A stretch of 64,000 bases of DNA from Deltaproteobacteria bacterium (GTDB lineage Bacteria; Myxococcota_A; Polyangia; Polyangiales; Houyiibacteriaceae). Of this stretch, positions 35,923-44,067 are shown piece by piece; the stretch's first letter is position 1; each line of letters starts with the position of its first letter. The position numbers and the translations under genes are program-made. The stretch spans positions 55,941-119,940 of the forward strand of contig SHLP01000001.1 in assembly GCA_004283055.1 (NCBI GenBank), written 5' to 3'. The notes below the pieces were generated by a model, which was given only the letters and a program-made list of their open reading frames with translations, did no database searches and was not told the DNA's origin.

Positions 35923-37143
35923 CTAGTCGCGGCCGGCGTCGGGCGTGCCTTTGGTCGCTTCGCTCTGGTGCTTGTCTTCATGGCCGCCGTCACCGAGCCA
36001 GCCTTTGGAGCGAAAAAAGAGGACGAGCCCGATCGCGGTGAGTGCCATTGCGCCGATCGCGAAGAAATAGCCGTACTCCCATCGAAGCTCCGGCATGTTC
36101 CAGCGTGAAACGCCGCCGTCGAAGTTCATTCCATAAAGACCTGCGATGAAGCCAAGCGGCATGAAAATCGTTGCGATGATGGTCAAAACCTTCATGACTT
36201 CGTTCATGCGCATGCTCACGTTCGAGAGATGCATGTCCATCAGGCTCGAGGCGAGCTCCCGGTTCGTATCGAGAGCCTCCATCAGCTGAACGGCGTGGTC
36301 GTGGCAATCTCGGAGGAAGATGTGCGTATCGCCCTGAGAGTCGCTGGCGTCTGCACGGGCCATGGCGCTCAGCACCTCGCGTGTGGGGCCCACCGCGCGT
36401 CGCAGAGCCCTCAAATCATGACGAACAGCGTGGACCTCCGCAACGACGTTCTCGGTCTGGTTTGCCAGCACTCTGCTTTCGATCTCCTCGAGCTGATCGC
36501 TGTAGCCCTCGACGACGGGGTAGAAGGTCTCGACGATGGCATCGAGCACCGAGTACGCGAGATAGGCTCCGTCGCGTCGGCGGATTCGTCCTTTCCCATT
36601 CCGAATTCGGTCGCGTAAGAAATCGAAGCAATCCCCGGGCCTCTCTTGGATGGTGATCACGAAGCGATCGCCAACGAACACGCTCACCTGCTCGAGATCG
36701 AGCTGTGGTCTCAGCGACGGCATGCGCAGCACGACGAAGTCGGTGTTGCCGTAGTCCTCGAACTTCGGCCTCTGATGAACGTTAACCACGTCTTCCAGGG
36801 CGAGCGCGTGAAGGCCGAACAATTCGCCGAGCTGAGACAGGCACTCCGGGTCGCCGATGCCGTCGACGTTGATCCAGCTCACCCCCGTGCTCCGCTCACG
36901 AATGGATTTCAAATCGGAGACGCGCTCGACGGAACGCTCGTCGACCCCATCTGCATCGTAAGAGATGACGCGAATGACGGCAGGCGGCGCGCCCGGGACG
37001 GCTGTGATGCTCCCGGGTGCCAAGCCGAGGGCTTCGGGTCGACGCCTGCGCAAAGCCATCCGCTTGCGCCTCCGCTGTGCCTTTTTGGCGATGCGTATCT
37101 CCTTGGGTGATGTGGGCTCATCTGACGTCGCTACCACGGCCAT
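35923..37143 (-). CDS. corA: CorA-family divalent cation transporter
   Basis: Magnesium/cobalt channel of 406 residues. A soluble N-terminal funnel domain (VSWINVDGIGD, LHALALEDVVNVHQRPKFEDY) is followed by long stalk helices and two C-terminal membrane helices with the gate motif YGMNF (GMN). The Arg-rich N-terminus (KKAQRRRKRMALRRRRPEA) before the domain is longer than in typical CorA. The start at ATG 37143 is preferred; the track starts at 37194. The C-terminal tail is hydrophilic and acidic-basic (HEDKHQSEATKG). It is probably monocistronic, converging on the TerB-like gene. Confidence 0.9.
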   Translation of the reverse strand: MAVVATSDEPTSPKEIRIAKKAQRRRKRMALRRRRPEALGLAPGSITAVPGAPPAVIRVISYDADGVDERSVERVSDLKSIRERSTGVSWINVDGIGDPECLSQLGELFGLHALALEDVVNVHQRPKFEDYGNTDFVVLRMPSLRPQLDLEQVSVFVGDRFVITIQERPGDCFDFLRDRIRNGKGRIRRRDGAYLAYSVLDAIVETFYPVVEGYSDQLEEIESRVLANQTENVVAEVHAVRHDLRALRRAVGPTREVLSAMARADASDSQGDTHIFLRDCHDHAVQLMEALDTNRELASSLMDMHLSNVSMRMNEVMKVLTIIATIFMPLGFIAGLYGMNFDGGVSRWNMPELRWEYGYFFAIGAMALTAIGLVLFFRSKGWLGDGGHEDKHQSEATKGTPDAGRD

Positions 37144-37215
37144 GTCAAGCCCGCACGGCCGTGAGCGAGCCCCGCGCTGGCCGGCTCGGCCCACGCGAAG
37201 GTCTGCTCGCTGGCG

Positions 37216-38277
37216 TCAGAACGCGCGCGTTTCACCGATTTGGAGCAACCAGGCCGCCTCGTTCCCGAGAGCTCCTTCGGACGCCGCATTCTTGAAGCGG
37301 GTGGCTGGTTCGTCGAGAGGCTCGTCCGATAGCTTGAATGTGCCGTAGTGCATGGCGACGGCGGCACGGGCGCGAAGGTCGATCGCCGCTTGGACTGCTT
37401 CTTCGGGATTCATGTGCGAGGCTTTCATCATCTCGGTCGGCTCGTAGGCGCCGATCGGCACGGCTGCGAGATCGAATGGGCCGAGCGCCTTCGCAATGCG
37501 CGTAAACCCGTCGAAGTAGCCGGTATCCCCCGCGAAAAAGAACTTCCGCTCCGCACCGACCACTGCCCACGACGACCAGAGGGCCTGCCGATCGTCACCG
37601 ATGCCACGCTTGCTCCAGTGCTGCGCCGGCAAGCAGTAGACGCGCACACCCTCGTGCTCTGCGTGCTGGCCCCAGTCGAGCTCCTCGACGTTGTCGATTC
37701 CATTTTCGCGAAGCAGGTCGCCGTTCTCCAAGGGAACATAGAAGCGCGTGTTTGGATCTCGCTCCGAGAGCGTGACCAAGCTTGGAAGGTCCAGGTGGTC
37801 GTAGTGGTTGTGGGAGACCACGACGAAGTCGATGGGGGGGAGATCGCCGATCGCGACACCTGGCTCCACGATTCGCTTCGGCCCGGCAAAGGAGACCGGA
37901 CTCGCTCGGTCCGACCAGATCGGATCGGTCAGGAATGTGAGATGACCCATTTGAACGAGGAGGGTGGCGTGGCCAATCCACGTCACCGTGGGCTCACTGT
38001 GGGTTGCGTTTTCGCGCAACCAGGCTCCGTCGTTGGGCACGCGATCGAGCGCACTCGGAATCTCTGCGAAAGAGCTTGCGACCCGGCGAACAAAGAAGGG
38101 AAGGGTCACCGAGGCATCGACCTCGGGCATCGCTCCGGCGAAGTTCATGAAGCGACCGCCCTCCTCACGAGGGGCCGGACCGAGGGTATCGTCGAGGGGG
38201 GAGGCGGCTGCTGAGGAGACCAGGGTCATCGCCACGAATGCGATGATGCGGCTGCTGGAGCTGTGCGCGCGGGCCAT
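37216..38277 (-). CDS. Exported MBL-fold hydrolase, NAPE-PLD-like
   Basis: A 353-residue protein with a signal peptide (residues 1-26, ending AAA). The MBL domain shows WIGHATLLVQMG, FLTDPIWSDRASP, SHNHYDHLDLPSL (HxHxDH) and FAGDTGYFDGF, the set found in N-acyl-phosphatidylethanolamine phospholipase D and related YtnP/RomA-like proteins. NAPE-PLD cleaves N-acylated phospholipids; the bacterial substrates are uncertain. The late HYGTFKLSDEPLDEP is also family-typical (H in a final ligand position). The track starts at 38406 but ATG 38277 begins the signal peptide. Confidence 0.83.
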   Translation of the reverse strand: MARAHSSSSRIIAFVAMTLVSSAAASPLDDTLGPAPREEGGRFMNFAGAMPEVDASVTLPFFVRRVASSFAEIPSALDRVPNDGAWLRENATHSEPTVTWIGHATLLVQMGHLTFLTDPIWSDRASPVSFAGPKRIVEPGVAIGDLPPIDFVVVSHNHYDHLDLPSLVTLSERDPNTRFYVPLENGDLLRENGIDNVEELDWGQHAEHEGVRVYCLPAQHWSKRGIGDDRQALWSSWAVVGAERKFFFAGDTGYFDGFTRIAKALGPFDLAAVPIGAYEPTEMMKASHMNPEEAVQAAIDLRARAAVAMHYGTFKLSDEPLDEPATRFKNAASEGALGNEAAWLLQIGETRAF

Positions 38278-38404
38278 GGCTAAGCCCCAGTCTGGAGCTG
38301 CGAACGCCGAAACGTAAGGTGTTCGGACGAAAACTTTCGGTGAGCGCTGAGCATACTGCTCTTTGCGTCCGAGGGAGACGCGACCTATGAGCTGAGTAGA
38401 CACC

Positions 38405-38881
38405 ATGGGCGCAGTCTCGTCACCATCGATTCGCCTCTCGGGCCCCTGGGACCAGGCGCGCGTTCAGAGGTTCCTCGCTGAGACTCGTATTCCCATGCAG
38501 CTTGCCGCCAACACCGACACCGGCTTCCCCATCGTCCTGTCCCTTTGGTTCCTGGCCGAGGAGGACGAGCTGTTCGCGGTGGTGCACCGGGATGCGAGGA
38601 TCACGAAGCGCTTGGAGGCGGATCCGCGCTGCGCCTTCGAAATCGCCCCGGACGAGCCGCCGTATCGCGGCGTGCGCGGACAAGCCACAGCACGTCTGGA
38701 ATCAGGCGGCGCCGCTGAGCTTCTCGAACGTCTCCTCGAGCGCTACCTAAGCTCCACCGACTCCAGCCTCGGCCGCTTCTTGCTCGCGCGCGCCGACGAA
38801 GAGCTCATCGTTCGGCTCGAGCCCAAATGGATGGCTTCTTGGGACTACAGCAAGCGTATGGAAGATGCGCTCGAGCGGTGA
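38405..38881 (+). CDS. Pyridoxamine 5'-phosphate oxidase-like FMN split-barrel protein
   Basis: A 158-residue flavin- or F420-binding split-barrel protein. It has the pattern FLAETRIPMQLAANTDTGFPIVLSLWF, then DARITKRLEADPRCAFEIAPDEPPYRGVRGQATA, typical of stand-alone PNPOx-like proteins. It is too diverged for a substrate call; family members reduce quinones, flavins or heme fragments, or are plain FMN binders. The ATG 38405 is the start. It converges on the FHA gene, with a short palindrome between the stops. Confidence 0.78.
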   Translation: MGAVSSPSIRLSGPWDQARVQRFLAETRIPMQLAANTDTGFPIVLSLWFLAEEDELFAVVHRDARITKRLEADPRCAFEIAPDEPPYRGVRGQATARLESGGAAELLERLLERYLSSTDSSLGRFLLARADEELIVRLEPKWMASWDYSKRMEDALER

Positions 38882-38889
38882 CGGAAAGA

Positions 38890-38901
38890 CCCCGCGCGGG
38901 G
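38890..38901. terminator. Short GC palindrome between convergent genes
   Basis: CCCCGCGCGGGG is a perfect palindrome in the 23-base spacer between the split-barrel and FHA genes. It can fold only as a small hairpin and has no T-run; a weak bidirectional terminator is possible. Confidence 0.3.
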
Positions 38902-38904
38902 CGC

Positions 38905-39825
38905 TCAGCGCCTCGCCTCGATGACCTCTGCAAGTCCGTCGAGGCGTCCGGCGCGAAACCTCTCTGATGGGCCGTAGGCGGCGGCCTGGCTCCGAATCAC
39001 CTCCAGGTATGCGCGCACGAACCGCGGCCTGTGATACTCCTGGTCGCGCACCACTCGGTGAAGCGTTTCGATGGTGTCCGCGCTCATCAGGCGGCCCGTC
39101 GCCACGTGCATCCGAAACACCCAGTCGATCCACTTCGGCTCACCCAGCCCGCGCGCCAAGTCGAGCGCATTTCCAATTGCCGTATTGAAGACGGCGTCTG
39201 CCTCCGGGTCGTCAGATGGGCCAAACGAGCTCTCGCGCATCGCTCGCCCCAAGAGCGTGTCCATGAACGGAAGCAAGATCCGTTCGGCCTCCTCGTACCG
39301 GCCCATGCTGATCGCCTTGGACGCGATGCCCTCCATGACGTCGGCGGCCTTGGCCGTGCCGGTTGCTTCAGGTTCGTCCCAGGACGGCGGCATCACGGGC
39401 CGACGCGGTTCTTTGTAGGTGTCACTCGCTGCCGAGGCGAGTCGTTTACCGCACTCTCCGCAAAACCGCCTGGAGGCTCCGTTCACACCGCCACAACCGC
39501 CGCAGACCACATGCGGCCCGGTCTCTTGCTGGTCCGTCATCTTGGCCGGGTCGATCAGAACGAGCTCCTGCGGGCCGATGTAGATGCGATCCATGTGGGT
39601 CAAGCGGCATCGGCGATCGACGGCTGCACCGTTCACCACAACCCCGTTTCGGCTTCCCAGGTCCTCGATGAAGACCGCCGTGGGCTCCACGTGAAGCACG
39701 GCGTGCCTTCGTGACACCAGCGCGTCGGCAAGCGAAAGGCTGCACTTCGAGCTCCGCCCGATCGAAAACTCCCCAAGCGGCAGCTCGAGATGAGTGGACT
39801 GATATCGAAGTCTGAACCTGGACAC
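38905..39825 (-). CDS. FHA domain protein with zinc ribbon
   Basis: A 306-residue cytoplasmic protein. The FHA domain is N-terminal (FSIGRSSKCSLSLADALVSRRHA, then DLGSRNGVVVNG), with the GRS, SRRH and SRNG motifs that read phosphothreonine. A zinc ribbon follows near residues 105-125 (VCGGCGGVNGASRRFCGECGKRL), then a helical C-terminal half without a recognised family. It would bind substrates of Ser/Thr kinases, such as the one at 11.8 kb. The track starts at 39876 with TTG; I prefer GTG 39825, which has GGGGGG upstream. Confidence 0.8.
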   Translation of the reverse strand: MSRFRLRYQSTHLELPLGEFSIGRSSKCSLSLADALVSRRHAVLHVEPTAVFIEDLGSRNGVVVNGAAVDRRCRLTHMDRIYIGPQELVLIDPAKMTDQQETGPHVVCGGCGGVNGASRRFCGECGKRLASAASDTYKEPRRPVMPPSWDEPEATGTAKAADVMEGIASKAISMGRYEEAERILLPFMDTLLGRAMRESSFGPSDDPEADAVFNTAIGNALDLARGLGEPKWIDWVFRMHVATGRLMSADTIETLHRVVRDQEYHRPRFVRAYLEVIRSQAAAYGPSERFRAGRLDGLAEVIEARR

Positions 39826-39993
39826 CGTGGTTACTACCCCCCAAACAGTGTAGGGCAGGGACCTGGCCCGATCCAAAGGGGCCTGGAAATCACGCGAACC
39901 GGGCCACGTTGCGGGCTCCTCGCCATCGCCGCGTCGAAAACAGACTCTTTCGCGTCCACTGTGCAGCGCGGTCTCGGGCCCTAGGAACCCAGT

Positions 39994-40677
39994 ATGGGTA
40001 AACCAGTCTGTGTCATCGTTGGAATCGGGCCGAAGAACGGGCGCGCGTTCGCCGAGCGTTTTGCACAGGAGGGCTATTCCGTGGCGCTCCTGTCACGCTC
40101 GACCGACTATTCCAGCGGCCTCGCGGCCGAGATTGGCGGCAGAGCCTACGCCTGTGATGTGACCGATCCCAGCGCGATCAAGCAGGCGTTCGCACTGATC
40201 CGCGACGAGCTCGGTGAGGTCGACGTCCTGCTCTACAACGCGGGCTCCGGAAAGTTTGGGACCTTTGACGACGTGTCCGACGACGATTTCGAGAGAGGTT
40301 GGCAGATCAACGTCCGCGGACTTTTGCAGAGCACCCGTGAGGTCGTTGGCTCCATGCGGGAGAAAGGCAGCGGCGCAATCATCGTCACCGGTGCGACAGC
40401 CTCCCTCCGCGGAAAGCCGTTCACGGCAGCGTTTGCATCCGCGAAGGCCGGCCAGCGAAGCCTGGCGCAGTCGTTCGCGCGGCAGCTGGGCCCCGAGGGC
40501 ATCCACGTCGCCCTCGTCATCGTCGATGGTGGTATTGGGACCGACGAGCAAAGCAGCGATGAGGGCGCGCGACTGCGGCCGAGCGACATCGCCCACACGG
40601 TCTACCACCTGGTCACCCAACCGAAATCAGCCTGGTCATTCGAAGTCGACGTCCGCCCCTTCAAGGAAGACTGGTAG
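39994..40677 (+). CDS. SDR family protein lacking the catalytic tyrosine
   Basis: A 227-residue SDR-fold protein. The cofactor loop is altered (VIVGIGPKNGRAFA, a GxGxxxG-like spacing), VLLYNAG is normal, and the position of the usual YxxxK reads FASAKAGQRSLAQ, with Phe in place of Tyr. This FxxxK form recurs in a subfamily with the same VDGGI ending, so it may be a real divergent branch rather than decay; whether it is catalytic is unclear. It lies next to the mct gene but on the opposite strand, with 56 bases between the stops. Confidence 0.78.
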   Translation: MGKPVCVIVGIGPKNGRAFAERFAQEGYSVALLSRSTDYSSGLAAEIGGRAYACDVTDPSAIKQAFALIRDELGEVDVLLYNAGSGKFGTFDDVSDDDFERGWQINVRGLLQSTREVVGSMREKGSGAIIVTGATASLRGKPFTAAFASAKAGQRSLAQSFARQLGPEGIHVALVIVDGGIGTDEQSSDEGARLRPSDIAHTVYHLVTQPKSAWSFEVDVRPFKEDW

Positions 40678-40733
40678 CGTCGCCGCGCGTGAAGAGTGTG
40701 CCGCTCGGGCTTTAGGGCCGCGCGCAGCGGTCG

Positions 40734-41945
40734 CTATGGGCCGATGACCTTGTCTTCGTCGCGCAGCTTGGCGATGGCCGCGTCGTCCAGGCCGAGGACT
40801 TCTCGGAGCACGTCTTCGGTGTGCTCGCCGATCGCCGGGGCACAGACCGGAGCGACGCGGTCCTGGGACGAGAAGTCGAAGGGAGTACCCGGAACGGGGT
40901 AGCGGCCGATCCCCGGTTGCTCGAGCACGCTGAACAGCTCGCTCTGAGGGGTGCACTCCTCGGAGACGGCTTCGCGGATCGTTCGGTAGCGGTCCCAGCA
41001 CACGGCGTTGTCGTCAAAGGCTTTTCGGACGGCCTCGAGATCGTGGACCCGAAACCATGCCTCGAGCACGCCCGCTAGCTCGCGAGCCGCGTGCCAGCGG
41101 TTGCCCGGCTCGTCGAGATCGAGACCCAGTCGGGCGCCGACGGCATCGAACTCCCCCTGCAACCCCGTCGCTTTCCGGAGCCCCTTCCACTGGCGGCTCG
41201 TCAGCGCCACGACCATCACGCGCTCGCCGTCCGCCGTCACGAAATCCCGCCCGAATGCGCCATAGAGGTAGTTTCCAAAGCGCGGCCGGTCCGAATCGTT
41301 GATGACGATTTCCCCGATCTTGCCGAGGTTGCCGATCATGGCGAGCGCGACGTCCTTGAGGGCGAGGCGCACGTACTGGCCCTCTCCCGTTCGGAGGCGG
41401 TGTCGTTCGGCGGCCAGAAGCGCGACGACCAGCATCTGCCCGGAGATGCAGTCCCATGCCGGAAGGACGTGGTTCACCGGCTCGTCCCACTCGACGGGGC
41501 CGGTGACCCTCGGAAACCCCACGGCCGGATTCACCGTGTAGTCGACCGCGTTCGAGCCTTCGCGCGCCCCCACGAGATTGATCATGATCAGATCTGGGCG
41601 CCGCTCGCGCAGGCCCTCGTAGTCGAGCCAGCCGCGCGCCGGGAAGTTGGTGACGAACAGGCCGCCATTGTCGCCGGGCGCGCAAACCAGGTCTGTGATG
41701 AGCGCACGGCCCCGTTCCGAGCGCATGTCGACCGCGATGGAGCGCTTGCCCTTGTTGAGGCCCGCCCAGAACAAGCTTTCGTTGTCTTTGGTGACGGGCC
41801 AGCGGCGGTAGTCGAGCCCACCGCCCAACGGGTCAAAGCGAATGACGTCCGCTCCCATCTGGGCCAGCGTCATGCCCGCGAGTGGAGCAGCGACAAAGGC
41901 CGAGCCTTCGATCACGCGCATGCCTTCGAGGATACCGCCGCTCAT
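40734..41945 (-). CDS. mct: Mesaconyl-CoA C1-C4 CoA transferase (CaiB/BaiF family)
   Basis: Family III CoA transferase of 403 residues. The N-terminus VIEGSAFVAAPLAGMTLAQ, then GGGLDYRRWPVT, FWAGLNKGKRSIAVD and GNYLYGAFGRDF, look close to Chloroflexus Mct, as I recall it, which moves CoA within mesaconyl-CoA from C1 to C4 in the 3-hydroxypropionate bi-cycle. The catalytic Asp (in the ALKDVALAMIGN region) is present. It lies 34 bases downstream of mch in the order ccr-mcl-mch-mct. Other family members (formyl-CoA, carnitine-CoA transferases) lack these strings, so the specific name is favoured but needs enzymology. Confidence 0.72.
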   Translation of the reverse strand: MSGGILEGMRVIEGSAFVAAPLAGMTLAQMGADVIRFDPLGGGLDYRRWPVTKDNESLFWAGLNKGKRSIAVDMRSERGRALITDLVCAPGDNGGLFVTNFPARGWLDYEGLRERRPDLIMINLVGAREGSNAVDYTVNPAVGFPRVTGPVEWDEPVNHVLPAWDCISGQMLVVALLAAERHRLRTGEGQYVRLALKDVALAMIGNLGKIGEIVINDSDRPRFGNYLYGAFGRDFVTADGERVMVVALTSRQWKGLRKATGLQGEFDAVGARLGLDLDEPGNRWHAARELAGVLEAWFRVHDLEAVRKAFDDNAVCWDRYRTIREAVSEECTPQSELFSVLEQPGIGRYPVPGTPFDFSSQDRVAPVCAPAIGEHTEDVLREVLGLDDAAIAKLRDEDKVIGP

Positions 41946-41979
41946 GTCAGGTCTCTCGCCAAGTGCTCACATACCCTCC

Positions 41980-43008
41980 CTACGCCATCGCAGCGATGAC
42001 GTGCCAATCCAAGACTTGGACATCGTGTTCGGCTTTCGGCGCGTCTGGGCCGCGCTCCGCAAACACAGATACCTGCAGCTCGACCAGACCCCCTCCCGCC
42101 GCAAGCGGTCGTTTGGCCGCGACGGTCGCTTCGGTCCGCAGCACGTCGCCCTCGAAGACGGGCGCGGTGTGATTGCAGTGCCGCCAACCGACGAGCGTGA
42201 CCAGGTTGGGGAGCGCGCGCGATAGCTGAGCGCCTGCCATCGAGATCGTGTGGCCGCCGTAGACCAGGCGCTTGCCGTAGGCGCTCGCCGCGGGGTCGCC
42301 GTGCGTGTAGGCCATGTTGAGGGTCATGCGGACCAGCTCGGGTGCGCATGTGACGGTGTCGCGGGCCCGCAGGACGTAAGTCGTGTCTTCCGGGACGTCA
42401 GCGAAATGAACGCCAGGGATCGTTTCGCGGTATCTGGCTAGATTCCATTCGGAAGGGACGGCGGCGCGGACGGTCTCCATGTCGAGCTCGGCGGGGATTG
42501 CGTCGAAGGAGTCTGCGTGCCCAGTATCTGCCTCCGGGTCACGGCAGGGGATCATCGGACAGCGCCAAAAGTGGAGCACGGTTTCGTCACGCTGGTTGGT
42601 TACCGTCATCTCGAGCACCACCATGCCGGTGGCGGCGCGGCCGGGCTTGATGCGATTCTGCTTGAGGGCCACCACCTTGGTGACGGTTCGAAGCGTGTCT
42701 CCGACGTAGCTCGGCTGCCGAAGGACCAACCCCCGATAGAACAGGTTGCCCCGCACCCGCTGCGAGGGAAAGGTGCTTTGCCCGATCGCAATGTTGGTGA
42801 CGAGGCTCGGACTGGCGAGGGCATCGTGTCCTGTGACGGACCGACAGAGCTCGACGTCCAAGGGCAGGCGTAGCCGCTCGGCGAAGAACGCTTGATGGAG
42901 CGCGGCGAAGCCCGAGGTGAGCGTCACGGCCGGGGCGTCGTCGAACACCTGCCCAGGCGCGAAGTCCTCGAAGTAAGGGCCATCTACGTCGACGCGAGTC
43001 GCATTCAT
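41980..43008 (-). CDS. mch: Mesaconyl-C1-CoA hydratase / beta-methylmalyl-CoA dehydratase (MaoC double hotdog)
   Basis: A 342-residue double hotdog enzyme of the MaoC family, close to the 340-residue length of Mch from Rhodobacter and Chloroflexus. It hydrates mesaconyl-C1-CoA to beta-methylmalyl-CoA. Visible features are GPYFEDFAPGQVFDDAPAVT, LVTNIAIGQSTF, then VRGNLFYRGLVLRQPSYVGDTL and a second half with RLVYGGHTISMAGAQ, which carries the hydratase-type His. The ATG overlaps the mcl stop by 4 bases (ATGA). The track's longer start at 43278 lies within mcl. Its product is the substrate of Mcl. Confidence 0.85.
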   Translation of the reverse strand: MNATRVDVDGPYFEDFAPGQVFDDAPAVTLTSGFAALHQAFFAERLRLPLDVELCRSVTGHDALASPSLVTNIAIGQSTFPSQRVRGNLFYRGLVLRQPSYVGDTLRTVTKVVALKQNRIKPGRAATGMVVLEMTVTNQRDETVLHFWRCPMIPCRDPEADTGHADSFDAIPAELDMETVRAAVPSEWNLARYRETIPGVHFADVPEDTTYVLRARDTVTCAPELVRMTLNMAYTHGDPAASAYGKRLVYGGHTISMAGAQLSRALPNLVTLVGWRHCNHTAPVFEGDVLRTEATVAAKRPLAAGGGLVELQVSVFAERGPDAPKAEHDVQVLDWHVIAAMA

Positions 43009-43916
43009 TTCGGCGCCTCCAACGATTTCACGGACGCGGGCGTGGTCTCGGCGCGTGTACTCTCGGCAATCAGGCCTGCTCTCCGCGCTCTGGCGAGGAT
43101 TCGCTCCTGTGCGCGCACGAGCGGGGCGTCGACCATCTTGCCGTCGAGTGTGAAGACCCCGAGCCCCTCGGAGCGCGCGGTCTGCCAGCCGGAGACGACG
43201 CGATCTGCATATTCTACCTGCTCGGGTGTTGGCGTGTAGAGCTCGTTGGCGATCGCTACCTGCGACGGGTGAATGCACAACTTGCCCTCGAAGCCAAGCT
43301 GGATGCCGAGCCGGACGTCATCCCGGAAGGCCTGCTCGTCTCGAACAGCGAGGCAGACGTTGTCGACTGGCTGTACATCGCAGGCGCGCGCGGCCATCGC
43401 GACCGAGCAGCGCGCGTGGAAGAGCACCCCGCTGCCCGGGTCATCGGCGGGAACGCCCATCTCTAGAGCAAAGTCGGCGTGTCCGAAGCACAGCGCGTCC
43501 ACGCGAGGCGTGGCCTCGCCCACCTCGAGAGCGCGAACCACCCCGCGGGGCGTTTCCAGCAGCGCCAAAATTCGCGACTCGACCTCGAGCGCGTCGAGCG
43601 TGGCCGCCGCCGCACGAAGGTCCTCCACGCGCTCGGACTTCGGGACCATGATCGCTCGTGCACCTGCAGCGGCCACCGCGCGCAGATCGGCATCGTGATG
43701 AGGTGTCCCGGGTGCGTTGATGCGGACGGCCGGCTCGGAGTCACCGAAGCCGCCCTCACCGAGGGTCGCGCAGACATGCTCGCGCGCTGCTTGCTTTGCA
43801 TCTGGTGGGACGGAATCCTCCAAGTCGAAGAGAATCGTGTCTGCACCGGAGGCCCGTGCCTTGTCAAACCGCGCCTTGGCTATTCCGGGAACGAAGAGCA
43901 GAGATCGTCGCAGCAT
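43005..43916 (-). CDS. mcl: Malyl-CoA / beta-methylmalyl-CoA lyase (HpcH/HpaI-CitE family)
   Basis: A 303-residue TIM-barrel CoA-ester lyase. It has RRSLLFVPGIAKARFDKA, FDLEDSVPPDAKQAAR with the acidic metal ligands, AIMVPKSERVEDL and GFEGKLCIHPSQVAIAN, all CitE/Mcl signatures. It splits beta-methylmalyl-CoA to propionyl-CoA and glyoxylate and can also cleave malyl-CoA. ATG 43916 is the start. Family members also act on citramalyl-CoA, which is relevant as mct lies in the same operon. It is downstream of ccr with a 151-base gap and coupled to mch by ATGA. Confidence 0.82.
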   Translation of the reverse strand: MLRRSLLFVPGIAKARFDKARASGADTILFDLEDSVPPDAKQAAREHVCATLGEGGFGDSEPAVRINAPGTPHHDADLRAVAAAGARAIMVPKSERVEDLRAAAATLDALEVESRILALLETPRGVVRALEVGEATPRVDALCFGHADFALEMGVPADDPGSGVLFHARCSVAMAARACDVQPVDNVCLAVRDEQAFRDDVRLGIQLGFEGKLCIHPSQVAIANELYTPTPEQVEYADRVVSGWQTARSEGLGVFTLDGKMVDAPLVRAQERILARARRAGLIAESTRAETTPASVKSLEAPK

Positions 43917-44067
43917 GTTTTCCTCTACAGGTAACCTCACGCACCCGCCTCCGCGGGCGCTGCTGTAGGAGATGGGGAATGTAAGCCAAGGGAGCGGGTG
44001 GAGCCATCGCAATTCGAACACATCGAACCCGCCCCGACTCGGCGCGCAGTCGATGGAGGAAATCGGG

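Noticed and set aside
41091-41999. Plus-strand ORF of 302 residues
   Set aside because: Shadow of mct.
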